Positions 34,789 through 47,300 of a stretch of DNA of 64,000 nt are shown piece after piece. Origin of the DNA: Diphasiastrum complanatum (Eukaryota; Streptophyta; Lycopodiopsida; Lycopodiales; Lycopodiaceae); assembly GCA_029204225.1 (NCBI GenBank), contig CM055092.1, positions 100,186,200 to 100,250,199 on the forward strand, read 5' to 3'. Under the pieces are notes generated by a model. It ran no database searches, was not told where the DNA came from, and was given only the letters and a program-made list of their open reading frames with translations. A program made the position numbers and the translations under genes. Each line of letters starts with the position of its first letter. Position 1 is the first letter of the stretch.

Positions 34789-35146
34789 TGTAATAGATCC
34801 TAACACAACAGTAGGGCAAACACTAACTGATCCACCCAACCTTGCCTACTCCTTGATAGAGAGTAAGCCCCTCCTAGCCCAGTGTGAGGACTGGTAGCAT
34901 GCAACTGCCAAGTGTCGGCCACGTGTCACTGACGTGGCCGACTGCACGTCGAGACCCAACTAGGGGCCCTGTCCTGCTGACAAGGTCCCTAGACTGTGTT
35001 AGGCCCGCCATGGCTATGGACCGTGCTGGGGCACACTACTCACACTGTCTTGCCCTGTTGGTCGTGTACGCTGGACACGACCCTGACTGTGGTATCTGAC
35101 CTATCTGTGTTCTCTAGGGTTCGGCACTAGTCACGAGCTCGGAATA
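34789..35146 (-). repeat. 5' LTR of element B
   Basis: Ends TCTATTACA on the minus strand at 34789, one base before the primer site. Its outer end reads TATTCCGAGCTC instead of TGTTACGAGCTC, so the terminal TG has mutated. Confidence 0.9.
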
Positions 35147-35151
35147 GATTG

Positions 35152-36519
35152 GTATGTCCATATGAGATCTTTCTAGATGAGTTTTTCGGCTACAGTTTTT
35201 CAGTTGGGGCCTCTACTATTTCTAGATTTGTTGCTACTGTTTTCATGCATCATGTCTTTTTAGATGATGCATTGATTTCTTGGACCTTCTGGAGTTTTTG
35301 GCATGCTGCTCTTCTCGTGATATGGGCCTTGAGGGTACCGTGTGCCATTGCTACTTCTCATTCATGGGTCTTATGGATACCTTGGGCTTTTGACCATGCT
35401 CGTGCACATTTTTCCATTTTAGCTATCCTTTGTCAGGATGATCTCTTTATGCTCCATGTTTCTTGGCATATCGTTTGCTTTTCCATGCTATTACAACGTG
35501 CCTGTCATCCTGCTTATGTTCCTACTCCTTGGTGCTGGTCTTCTGATGCTGCTATCTTTTCTTGGGCACCTATATCACTGAGTTTGCACATATGGTTGAT
35601 GGTTACGTGTGCGCGCTCTTTTCCAGTTTTCTTATTGGCTTCCCGTTGCTGATGCAGTTCTACCTTCTCAGGCTTTTTGGATACCTTGGTATGATGTCCC
35701 TATCTTATGGGCTGATCCTCTACTGTCTTGGGCATTACGGATACCTTGGCATTCCTGGTTGGTGCCTAGTTCCTTGGCATTCCTGGTTGTTCCATATTGC
35801 TTGGTTTCAGATGACGCGGCCGAGATGTTCCCTTCGTCGCCATGATGTTGATCCTGAGCTGTTCCCTTTCTTACCAGCTGCCATTCACCAGGTTCACCTT
35901 CACCATAGTCTACGCTGCCGACAGATTCAATTTTTGATCTAGTGGGATGGTCGTCCTGGTTGAGGAGGCCACATGGGAGCCTATTGATGTCTTTTATCAT
36001 ACACCATCACTTACAGATCAGGATCGTGCTCTTGCTGCACTTGTTGATTCCTCTACATCAGATGTTGCTCTGGTTGTTGATGCACTAGGGCTTGCTGCTG
36101 TTTGATCCAGTTTCTTTTCGGCAGTTGGGTATTTTTTTTGTGTCGAGGAGAGTTATGGACTCGGCTCATTACATTCGCCACATCCATTTACATTTACTTT
36201 CTTTATGCATAAGCAGGCCTTGGGCCCTTTTTTATTCATTATTGACACGTAGATGGTTGGCCTTGGGCCTTATTAATCATTATTTGGACATTTGGACATA
36301 TTACTGGAGAGTGGGGGCCTTCCTGGAGGGCGCATTATTATCCCTCCTAGTTGGGCCCTAACCATTGTAGGGAATCTGTGTCATTTGTTACTCAGCTGAT
36401 GATATTGATCTCTCTCTTTAGCCTCCTTAATCTCTCTTTCCTGCTTTCTAGGGTTAAGTCTTGCTTATGTGATGCTTTCATAGCTTAGCTCTAGATCAGT
36501 TTTGGTTGCATTCGTAACT
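35152..36519 (+). mobile_element. Element A' right fragment with 3' LTR
   Basis: Continues A' after element B. It carries the unassigned region (repeated phrases such as WIPWYDVP, WIPWAF, AFLVVPYCLV), a chromodomain relic (EEATWEPIDVFYHTPSLTDQ) and a 369-bp LTR at 36151-36519, running AGTTATGGAC to TTCGTAACT. The LTR is shorter than in A and more diverged, so A' is older than A. The A family thus has at least two members here, and both lack RT. Confidence 0.82.
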
Positions 36520-36669
36520 TTGGCAAACATTATGATTTCTTCACTTTCTTTTGCTATCCTGTCATAAAGGATATTGGAAATACAGCCTTTCTCGATATGG
36601 AAAAAGCTTAAAATATCAGAGTTGATGCTCTCTTCTGTATTTGTGGTTTTTTTTTGATGATTATTGTTT

Positions 36670-36733
<64 letters not shown>

Positions 36734-36788
36734 GAGATCGAGAGATCTGAAAAAGTGATTTTTGGATGATTTGGCGTGTTTCTGGCAG
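36520..36788. repeat. Intron sequence with TG/AG microsatellite
   Basis: A GT tract followed by an AG tract (36669-36731) lies just before the first visible metaxin exon. The rest is a pyrimidine-rich intron end. Confidence 0.9.
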
Positions 36789-39700
36789 AGGACCTTCCTA
36801 TTCTTGAATATGGACTTTATGCTGCGTTTTCTAGTGAAACTGGTGGCATTGAAGGTTTTTTGAAGAACGAAAAGATTGCAGACTTGGACTCAGGCTTGAC
36901 AGATTCAGAGAAGTTAGACCTTCAGGTTTACAAAGCACTAACAACTTCATGGCTGGCAGATGCAACACTATGTGAGCTGTGGTCAAAAGACAATGATGCA
37001 ATTGCAAGGGAGGTGTATTTCTCATCACTTCCCTGGCCGATATCCAAGATACTGAATTGGAAGATGCATCGATCAGCTTTCCAAAAGCTTGGTATCACAG
37101 CTGAGAATGCTTCTTATAGAAAAACAGAGGTGGGTATTTTTGTGGGGCATTAATGGTGGTTGTAACTTTCTATCTAGAAATTTTATCAGCCCATCCGTGG
37201 TGTGGAGGTGCAGTGTGCTTGGATTGAGGGCCTCACCCAAGTCAGATGGGCCAAAGGCCTATCTAACTTGCCATCAAAAACATGTCTGTACACAACTCTC
37301 TGATTCTGTGTTTGATTTCAACATCTAATGATTGAAATGTTTCCGATGGCAGATTTTGAGCAAAGCCACAGCAGCTTACGAAGCCCTTGCCTTAAGGCTT
37401 GGAGATCAGAAATATTTTTTTGAATCAAAGTGAGAGCATGTACTTTACCATACTTGAATGCAGACTGACTCAGTATTTCTCCTGTTTGGCCGATGCCAGC
37501 ATGCAATCTTAATGGTTGGGATTATCTAAGATTTGACATCCATCTATGTTCCTTATTGGCAGGCCGACAAGTCTTGATGCAGTTGTTTTAGGCCACATTC
37601 TGTTTCATCTTCATGCTCCATTGGTAATTTGGAACTTTGTCTGAGCAATTCACTGCTTTTGGTTTGTGGTTCTAACAAGCTCTAATGTAATTTTTATCTT
37701 TATCAGTACTTTATCAGTAGTTTCTTATAGATAGAAGTTATGAGCAAAACCAGCAAGAGAACCTTGAGCTATCAAGTTTTTAGGTTACACCATTCGTGGT
37801 AAAGCCATTCTACTAATGTATTTTCATTGAGGCTATGGATAGGAGGAAGATGATGTGCGTGGATCATAGTTGCCCAGAAACGCGTTTCTGGGAAAAAACG
37901 TTTCTAGAAACGCATTTCTGGATCCAGAATTGCTGATAATTCTTTTTGGAACTTTATAATTTCATCTTTCATCACTATCCCAACTAGTACACAAAAAATC
38001 CTATATGTATTTTCCATATGCTCTTTTTCAAAGGAGCTATATATTGTTTGAAATTCATAGATCTTATGGAATAAACAACTTTCAAGCTATGGCTTTAGTG
38101 AGGATTTGATGAAAAGTGCAAAATCATCGCTTAGTCTATAAGTGAGAGATGTATGAGAACCTTTTCTTCTTCCATTTGTTTCAATTAACTCAAAACAATC
38201 CTAATCAATCTCTGTTATTGGAGCAAATTTCAATCTAGATATGTGGAGGTAAGAATCAGGGTCAACAATCTGCTGATAAAAACATTGTACAATACTTAGT
38301 TGCCCGTTCCGGAATGGAATGCGTTCTGGAAGGTGTTCCGTTCCGGAATGGGACCATAAAAAAAAATAAAACAATACTTTTTTTTACAAAGGGAAAAAAA
38401 ACCATATCCTGAGCTCTCAACCTTAGAATTCAGAATGATCTAAACCATATGAAGAATCTACCTCATTCTCTACCTGAGTAAATCTAGCTTTGAGGCAGGT
38501 TAATTTGGTTCTAGTTTAACTATCTACCAATGGAAGATTTATCTCTATTTCTACAGTAGCTCTATCTCTATAGAATGATTGTGTCTTAATAATAGACCAC
38601 AAGTAATTCCAATTTCTATTTAGAATGATTCTTGCCTGATCCATTCAATAGCTCTAAACCTTAGTCTATAGTGATCCAAATCTTGCCTGAAACTATAATA
38701 TTCATAGTAGCTCTGAACCTTAGTTTAGAATGATCCTCTGAACACAGTCCATGACTAAATGTATATAAATACATCATCCTGTAAATAGGTATCTCTGACA
38801 ATGCACTCAACACTCTATCTCACATAGATTAAAAAGTTGAACAGTCAATCCTGAGAACTATAGTGTTCTTTCGCAACTAATCAAAACTAGTCTCCAACTC
38901 TATCAGTATAGGTCACTCACGATCCGCCATAGATTGGATACAAATAGATATTAGTTTAGTTTGATAGATCTTTGATAGATATTAGTTTTGCAGAAGTCGT
39001 GGGCGAGCAGGGTCATATATCCGCCATAGTTTTAGTTCACAGGGTCCATGGCGGATATTATCTATTTGGACTGCTGGTAGATCTTTGATAGATATCAGTT
39101 TTGCAGAAGTCATGGGCCAGCAGGGTCAGATATCAAATTTTTTATAATTACATTAACTTGTTCTGGCACAGTATGTTCCGGAACGTACGGAACGGAACGT
39201 TCGGAACGGGCTTCTAAGGTACAATAAATGATTGCACTGGAAGGCTAGGAATAGGGAGCATTTTGGGCACATTCACAATTTTAGGGTTTAGGGTTTTGTG
39301 TATAATGTTGAAAAGAAAAGGGAAGTATAGAGGAAGGAGAGAATCCAACTTAGTTACATCTGTCAGTGTGAATGTCTGCCACTTGTCATTTTTTGGACGC
39401 TCGAGAAGATCTTCAAGCATTAACTGGAGGTTATTTGTGGAACCATGGTCATGACCATTGTGGGGATAAGCTTTTGAGTACACGAGCACCCATCAAGGTA
39501 ATGCCTTCAAGGTACACACAGGCACACATACCATGATACCTGGAATCCTGCTGTAACATGACAAGCCATTTTGAATTTTTATCCGTGACAGAATCCAACA
39601 GGAATTGATGCACCTAAACTGGGATATTGGCCACAAATATAAAAATATAAAAAAAAACATTTCCCTCATTTCAGAAACAGGATCCAGAAATGCGTTCCCC

Positions 39701-40974
39701 ATTTCTGAATGCATTTCTAGAAATGCAATGCAACTATGGCATGGATCAATTATGTCTTGGTATTTGGGTCATAAATTGAGAAATCCCGGTGAAGTTTTGT
39801 TAAGTTTATTGTTCTCTGAATTTTCGAGGATAAAGTTTCAGACTTATCATCTGAACTATTGGAGGGAACCTTATATAGTCTTTCTGCTGATAAGTTTGGA
39901 TGTACGACTTAATGATTCTAACAGGCCTCAGCATGAGAATAATGGTCCTTAATATCGTCTACTTCAATCTTTAGTAGTGGCTGTTGCATAGAACCCACGG
40001 TTCTCAGAACCGTGGGAGGAACCGTACCACGGTTCCTTGAACCGTGGTACAGTTCCTCTATTTAATTAATTAATTAATCAATGAATTAACTAATTACCAA
40101 ATTCACAGATGTCACAGATGATTTCATACTGTTCACAGATGATACAGATTTCACATGATGTACAGATGATTTGACAGATGATACAGATGATTTCACAGAT
40201 GGTTTCACAGAATTCACAGATTTCACAGATTATTTCACAGATTTCACAGATGATTGACAGATTTCACAGATGATTTCACAGAATTCACAGATTTCACAGA
40301 TTTTGAAGTATTTGTATCTTCAAGAGAGTGATAGGTATACATGACAGTGACAAGTATTCTTAGTCATTGCTTTGCACGTTCATGTTAACATCTTGAGTAT
40401 GGCACGTATTTCTTTTGATTTGTAGGAGAATCCAACCTTGAAGGATGAAATACAGAAACACAAAAACCTTGTCATGTATGCAGAAGTGCATAAAGCTGAA
40501 TTATTGGCAAATTCAATTCCATCGTTTTCTTACTTCAGCCCTGCACCTGCTTCAGCATCCACGAGTACATCAGCCAGCAGGTCAACCGGTAGGTCTTTTC
40601 CTTCACAAGTGATATCATCTTTGTGATTATCACATGTAGTGTTTTGTTTTTGAAATGAGTGTTTTAAACCCAATTCTGTTCATCATAAAAGAGTTTGCTT
40701 TCAATGCAGTGTCTTGTTTTCACATTTTGCCTGTGACATACACTCACACAGGTACTAATTTTGTTGAAAACTAATTTGCAAAACAGCATCCACAAGCACT
40801 GCTGCGACAAGTGAGAAAACCCAAAAAAAAGCTGACATCAAAGATGCGATCTTCAAGAAGAGGGCGAGATATTTTGTGCTGACTCAGCTTGCTGTGGTCA
40901 TCTTGTATGTAGTCTTGACAGGCATTCGTTATGAGGAAGAAACTATAGAAGATGACAATAACGACGACGACTAA
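36789..40974 (+). CDS. MTX: Metaxin, 3' exons (first exon or exons not found)
   Basis: Metaxin is an outer mitochondrial membrane protein that helps import and assemble beta-barrel proteins with the SAM complex. Five exons: 36789-37129, 37353-37429, 37563-37623, 40426-40588 and 40787-40974, all with GT-AG borders and joining frames. Recognisable parts are SSLPWPISKILNWKMHR, the GST-C-like stretch AAYEALALRLGDQKYFFESK and KPTSLDAVVLGHILFHLHAP, a Ser-rich linker, and a C-terminal membrane segment (FVLTQLAVVILYVVLTGI) followed by an acidic tail. All match the plant METAXIN layout. The N-terminal thioredoxin-like part (Pro/Cys-rich) is missing. Its exon should lie upstream, but I did not find it in the window; the A'/B nest lies immediately before, perhaps inside intron 1. 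A 2.8-kb intron holds three hAT-type insertions. The visible exons have no lesions. Confidence 0.9.
37865..39738. mobile_element. Non-autonomous hAT-type element, CATAGTTGC ends, AACG/CGTT palindromes
   Basis: The left end is CATAGTTGCCCAG and the right end, on the other strand, CATAGTTGCATTG. Target duplication is GCGTGGAT (37857-37864) and GCATGGAT (39739-39746), 7 of 8 matching. Inside each end is a cluster of short palindromes built on AAACG/CGTTT or AAATG (for example GAAACGCGTTTC and TTTCTAGAAACGC). The inner parts of both ends share GCATTTCTGGATCC. No coding capacity is seen. About 930 bp of it is a nested younger element. It lies in a metaxin intron. Confidence 0.85.
38295..39218. mobile_element. 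Non-autonomous hAT-type element, CTTAG ends, GTTCCGGAAC palindromes
   Basis: A perfect 8-bp duplication, GTACAATA, lies at 38287-38294 and 39219-39226. The ends are CTTAGTTGCCCGTTCC and, on the other strand, CTTAGAAGCCCGTTCC. Palindromes based on GTTCCGGAA and CGGAACG lie inside both ends (38305-38340 and 39174-39209). It is 924 bp with no gene. It is nested in the element at 37865-39738 and therefore younger. A tandem pair of about 100-bp direct repeats with TTTGATAGATATTAGTTTTGCAG is visible near 38965 and 39075. Confidence 0.92.
39987..40062 (+). mobile_element. Terminus of a hAT-type element, GGTTC/GAACC palindromes
   Basis: Starts CATAGAACCCACGG and carries ACGGTTCTCAGAACCGT, GGAACCGTACCACGGTTCC and TTGAACCGTGG. 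Same architecture as the other ends but a different core. I found no opposite end before the next metaxin exon, so it is probably a fragment. Confidence 0.5.
40108..40310. repeat. Short tandem repeats of TTTCACAGATGA
   Basis: About fifteen imperfect CACAGAT units in an intron of metaxin, directly downstream of the palindrome-rich terminus. Confidence 0.85.
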
Positions 40975-41145
40975 GCTCAAGTCTGTCCGTCCTAGCTGGG
41001 GTCATACTTATGCAACAAGTTAGCTCATGGGATGAACTGAGCTGGAGTGTTACCATTGAGTTAGTTTACAAAGATTTCTTAAAGATGGTCAGCTTTTGAA
41101 TATATGAGATATGAAACTATTGTAATAAAGTTGCAATCTTTAGTC
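40975..41145 (+). terminator. Metaxin 3' UTR with poly(A) signal
   Basis: An AATAAA at 41124-41129 lies about 150 bp after the stop codon. No other signal was evaluated. Confidence 0.5.
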
Positions 41146-44009
41146 TTTGTAGCAGTTTTGCCGCTCTTTTTGGATTACAGATCTCCTGCTTCTCTTGGAC
41201 AACCTAATAAGAAAAATTTCATAGTGATGGAGAGAATCTTTATGAACACCCACCAATGGTCCATGAGGTCAATTGCAGCATTACATTGTATACTAAGAGC
41301 GGTATGCTATGCAACTAAATTTGTCACTTAACAAGGGTAATGCCATACATTTTGTGATTTACTTATTGTCGTGCTGAATTGATAAAAAACAAAACAGAAC
41401 TGACTGAAGAAGATCACATAGGTTGTAGGAAAACGATAATAAGCATTTACAATTTTAAAGATAAAACTTGAGATTTAGGTAGGTACTTAAAGTGCTGACA
41501 AAAAAAGTGGCATTGGAATAAGAGTCGCTGATCAGCCTCCAACTTCACAACGAAGGGCCTCAGCTTGTAATCTAGTTGCTTTATCAATTCAATTGTGTGT
41601 CGAGCGTACAAACATATTTGCTGTGTTATACCTTTAAAAATTACAATGTAATTGCACAAAACATCTCGCAGATATCAAAGATAGCGATAAACCAATTCCC
41701 TCAGCCCCCGCCCCCATGCTCAGGGGAAAATAGAAGACGTACAAAGGCTGAACCCATGAAAAAACAAAAATATGGAAGCAGCTGGAAGCAGCAGGGACGT
41801 GTTTTCTAAGACACAGGGAGTACAGGCACCTTCCAGATGCACAGTTTAGAGTTCATAGTCAGCAGATTGATATTAGCAGTATGCATGGCAGAGCAACAAG
41901 TTCAAATGATCAGGACTAATTCCGTTAGGTGATGCAAGTTTGTATGGGTGCGGCGACGAATTTGAGGAAAGTGAACAGAGCCTTCGACCTTGTATGGTTG
42001 ATTGTGGTGTGGCTACAACCGTGTTTTTTGTTTATGTGGGTTGGAACATCCCTGGACCTCAAGTAATGCTATAAAAAACATGCTGACTTTGAAAATATTG
42101 GACCATTTTCAATAGCTGCCACAAGGAAATCTTTCCAAACTTGAACTGCAGATAGTTTTCTGCCTATAGACAACTATTGTGGTGTAAGTCGACCCCATTT
42201 ATTTCCAAACATACTGCATTGAGTGTTTGCATACTTTGGATTGTTTTGAGCACGTTCAGAACTCTCCTAGAACCCTTAGGGAACACATTAATAATATGTC
42301 CCTGTTTTGTACGTAGCTTGATTCTTTTGCATCTTCAGTAGTAGCCTCAGACTTGAAAGTTGATCAATTGTACTTGCGAAACCTCAATGATGAAACTTTA
42401 AATGAGCATGGTTTGTAAGGTTCAATATCTGAATGAATAAAATGCTTCATACGTCATAATCTGATGTGCTATATTAGATGTTCAATGAAATGGTCCCTTC
42501 CTTTTGCTACAATTTTTGCACTTGACAGCATTGATGGTTTAGAAGTTCTGGGTTGATCTACTTTTAATCCCCATCATGATTTTGTTATGTTATCTTGGAA
42601 ATATATTCTTCTCTTCACAGGGCTATGGGTATCTCAACTAGAATTTTGTGTGGCTTCCCTGCATGTCAAAGCAGGTGTTCTCTGGAAGCTCAATGCTTGT
42701 TAACTGAAATTCTGTAGCATGTTTGTCACAACCTGCTTCTCAAATCCCACCTTGTACTACTTTGAATGTTCCAGCAAATCTTTGTCGACCCTTCATTTGG
42801 AGGATGGATGGCATAACGATTATCCCTATATTGTTTCCCATGAGGAAGTCTCCTTCTCTTGCTCTTACAAATGTACTAGGTATCTTTCATGAGGAGGCTG
42901 GCTATCAATGGTAGCAGTCCGAGCCACGGGACAGTAGCCAGTCATTGGATGAAGGATACCTAACATATCAGCTGGAGGTGGCCTTTTTTGTGAGGCTTTG
43001 CTATGGCCTGTAATCAGGCTCTTCTTGGCCAGCCAAAACATGCATGTTTATGTTTTTTCCTTTCACAATTGCTATGTGTCTCCATGTCCGGCTTCTACTC
43101 TCACCATTTGGCAATTATCCATGCAAGGACAATCTCATGCTGGTTCTAAAGAAACTGATCAATTGTGTGCATTGCGATGTAAAAAGGGATCTAGCATGTT
43201 ATAGAAAAGATTGGCCTAATGAAAAGCATCTAACCAAATTACTTGCAATCCATGAAATTGAGAATTAGTTTGATATAGCCTCCTTATGTGGCATGCTGGC
43301 TTCCGAGAAATGTCCAGGCCAAAAATGATTGATGTACCCAGGCCTTTGTGGTATAACACCAACCGTCAATGACTATCCCTATATTCCTAGATACTTTAGT
43401 ACATGTAAGGCTAACAAGTTTCACTTACATTTTAATAGCTAAACACTTGCTCACTTTCACAACTCTTGGTGAGAATTTTAAAGCTTGCTAAAGATTAGCT
43501 TCATATATCACCACCTCAAATTCATACCCTTAGTATCATACAAGTCAAATAGATGAACTTGGATGGGATTGAAACTTATCTACGTGGATCAAAATGGTTA
43601 TTTAGAGTCATTATCTTGTCACTATATGCCAAAGGGGCGTACAAGCTTCATTAGAGAAGAAAGATAAAGTAACACGAGTTATTAAATCACACACACATTG
43701 GTATAAGCATATAATCATTATGGGAGAAATAAAAAAGATTTAGCATCATTATAGATTACTTTTTGAAGTAGTTGGAACTAGAAAACTATAAGTTCATCAT
43801 GAAGATCTAAAAAATGATTCACTTTTGTGTTTTGAATCAATGTGATTTGAAGATTTATAAAACATATATATGATGCCAAAGCTAGCTAAAAGTATGGTAA
43901 AGCAACAAACTAGGATCAATTTTAAAAAAAGTGTCACGTAGCAATTCATATAGTCAATGGAAATACCAAAAAAAAAAAAATTTATCGATTTGAGCTCATA
44001 TGAATTTAG
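41146..44009. other. Intergenic, no gene seen
   Basis: AT-rich DNA with only short, scattered open frames. I see no motif, repeat or splice pattern that supports a gene. Confidence 0.6.
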
Positions 44010-45168
44010 TCATGCATACATAGAAACATAACATTGAAACGAAGAAGAAATATCGATCGAAGGAGGGCGTTGGAGAACGACGAACCTTTGGAGCCTTTAC
44101 CTTCAAAATGCTCTCGTGAATGGGTTTTTGATACGATGCTAAAAGCATCCGAAAATGGAGAAGAAGTGACCAAATTAGAATGGGAATTTGTTCGCAGATG
44201 TGGATGGAAGGTTAGTGTAATATTGTTTTTGTGAAGTTTTGTTTTTGTACTACTCAATATATGAATAGTATTTCTAATTACACACAATTTTTTTTTTTGT
44301 GTGTTTTAGTATACATCATACACTGCCATGTGGGCATATGGACAACATTACCGTGTTGAGAGAGTTGACAACAAGCGACGTACATATGATTGTGGTATAA
44401 TGGCCAACTTTCAACAAGCGAGTCGTTCTAGTGCGAGGGACCCTAATGTCGGCAACCTAGACTATGTCGGCACATTGCAACATATTTATGAAGTCGATTA
44501 CGAGACTAACGACAAATACTTTATAGATGGTTTAAGGTCATCTATCGTGGAAGCAACACCACGATTAGAAATGATAACTCAAAGTTTTTTCAAATCGACT
44601 CAACAAAATGTATATTCTCATGACACTTTAGTATTGCCACGACATTGCGAACAAGTGAGACTCTAAAATTTCATGTCATTAATATTCGCAATCCAATTAT
44701 TTATGTATCAATCTTATAAGACTAACTTAATTCTTTTTAATTCTTTGGCAGATTATATTCCATCCAAATCAAATAGACCCAAGATGGTGGTATGTGATCC
44801 AACTTAATGCAAGAAAACGACGTGTGTTTGAAGAAAAAAATATTGTTGAATTGGACAATTTTGGCGACGTTTTGGAAGAACCTGAACTACTCATCCGAAC
44901 TCCAAATGATGTCGAAATGATGGGAGAAGAAGGTACAAATGGAAATGATGAGATTCCTACGATCGTACAAGACCAAATTTGGGATAATTTGAGGCCCCCA
45001 CGTTTGGATGAGATAGAATTAGAAGAAGAGGAGATTGAATATGAGGGTAGCTCACATCATCAAAGAGACACGATAAAAAATTTACGATTATACCTAGACC
45101 TAGATTCAGATGAGTGTCAAGACTTGTGTGATGACAAAAATGATGTAAATGATGAGAATGATTTATGA
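44010..45168 (+). CDS. CACTA (En/Spm) transposase-derived gene, DUF4216-like part
   Basis: Three exons with clean borders: about 44010-44210 (donor GTTAGT), 44310-44654 (donor GTGAGA) and 44752-45168. The joined frame is open. It reads KCSREWVFDTMLKASENGEE, then WAYGQHYRVERVDNKRRTYD and DYVGTLQHIYEVDYETNDKY, then HPNQIDPRWWYVIQLNARKR. This pattern (a new-frame promoter-like YYGVLKDIIELDY block followed by a DP..WYVV block) is that of the DUF4216 region at the end of CACTA TNP2-type transposases. An acidic tail (LDEIELEEEEIEYEG) ends it. The catalytic TNP2 domain is absent and no ATG opens the first exon, so it is a 3' fragment or a gene derived from one. Intact splice sites and frames are unusual for dead CACTA debris. 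Confidence 0.55.
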
Positions 45169-45604
45169 TTATTAATACTTAAATTCACTTGCACTCATTT
45201 TTTTTTAATATTCATCGCAATACTTTTTATGTATACTTTTATAGATAGAGTTGAATGTGATAATTATAATACCCAAACCTTGCGGTTATGTCCTATTTCA
45301 GAATGTCACCACATATTGCCTCCTTGCGGCGTGTAGGTTTTTCCATGCAAGTTGGAAAGAACCTCGCCTTTAACGGGAGAAAAGTAAGGCTACACACCTT
45401 CCTAGGATTGGGGATTTTAATTATCTACATTTCACCTTTGCATATTAATTAATTGCTAGTGTATGCGGTAAAATACGATACTGCTTAGAACAAAATGAAA
45501 ATTATGAATTACATTTAATTTTTTACTATGTTAGATAATGTATTATAATAATCTTCACTTCACGATCGTTATACATACTCCCTCTTTTTGATTGGTTTTC
45601 CAAG

Positions 45605-46805
<1,201 letters not shown>

Positions 46806-47300
46806 TATTGTGATAATACCAATTGTATTAAAATTGCTAGAAATCTTGTATTTCATACCAAAACTAAGCATATTGAGACGTAGTATTACTTCGTATGTGA
46901 GAAGGTAAATGATTGAGAGGTTGATATTGTCTATAGCTCTACAAAAGAGCAAATTACTGATATATTCATGAAGTCTCTAGGAAGAGACAAATTTGGGAAT
47001 TTTAGAGACATGTCATTCAATCATGAAAGCATATTAATCAATAAGGGAGGGTGTTAGAAGTAGTGATTGAATTTTTTCAGTGCATTAAGTTTTATTCGAT
47101 GTATTATTTTTATAGTTGTCGGCTCATGAATATCACCGAGCATCTTTATGTTAAAAAAACCATAAAGATTTTAAGTTGGACAGTTTAAGTAGTTTTGACT
47201 TTATTTTCACAATCTCACTTTGGATCTCCCATTTTCCATTGTATATCATTCCATTTTGTAAAAATAATAGAGGGTGAGTGTAGAGATTGTAAAGGGAGAA
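46806..47300 (+). mobile_element. Copia relic: RNase H end and start of LTR
   Basis: Reads CDNTNCIKIARNLVFHTKTKHIE, a stop, then YSSTKEQITDIFMKSLGRDKFGNFR, the standard copia RNase H ending. It is followed by the purine tract AATAAGGGAGGG and an LTR-like start TGTTAGAAG at 47052. The right limit of the LTR is not determined. Several in-frame stops show age. Confidence 0.75.

Larger units (their letters stand above)
29648..35146 (-). mobile_element. Ty3/gypsy element B, internally deleted
   Basis: LTRs lie at 29648-29989 (342 bp) and 34789-35146 (358 bp), and a 5-bp duplication, GATTG, at 29643-29647 and 35147-35151. On the minus strand the LTR runs TGTTACGAGC to GGATCTATTACA. The primer site TGGTATCAGAGC lies one base inside the 5' LTR (34787-34776), and the purine tract TTAAGGGAGAGGGAG (30003-29990 area) precedes the 3' LTR. 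Order of domains: gag, protease, RT, RNase H remnant, integrase. Much of RT and RNase H is deleted near 31719. LTR differences include a gap of about 16 bp, so it is older than element A. It sits inside A'. The leader (33900-34788) has no gene. Confidence 0.93.

Noticed and set aside
36669..36731. TG/AG repeat considered as a possible transposon border or regulatory site
   Set aside because: Simple microsatellite in an intron, with no duplication or inverted ends.
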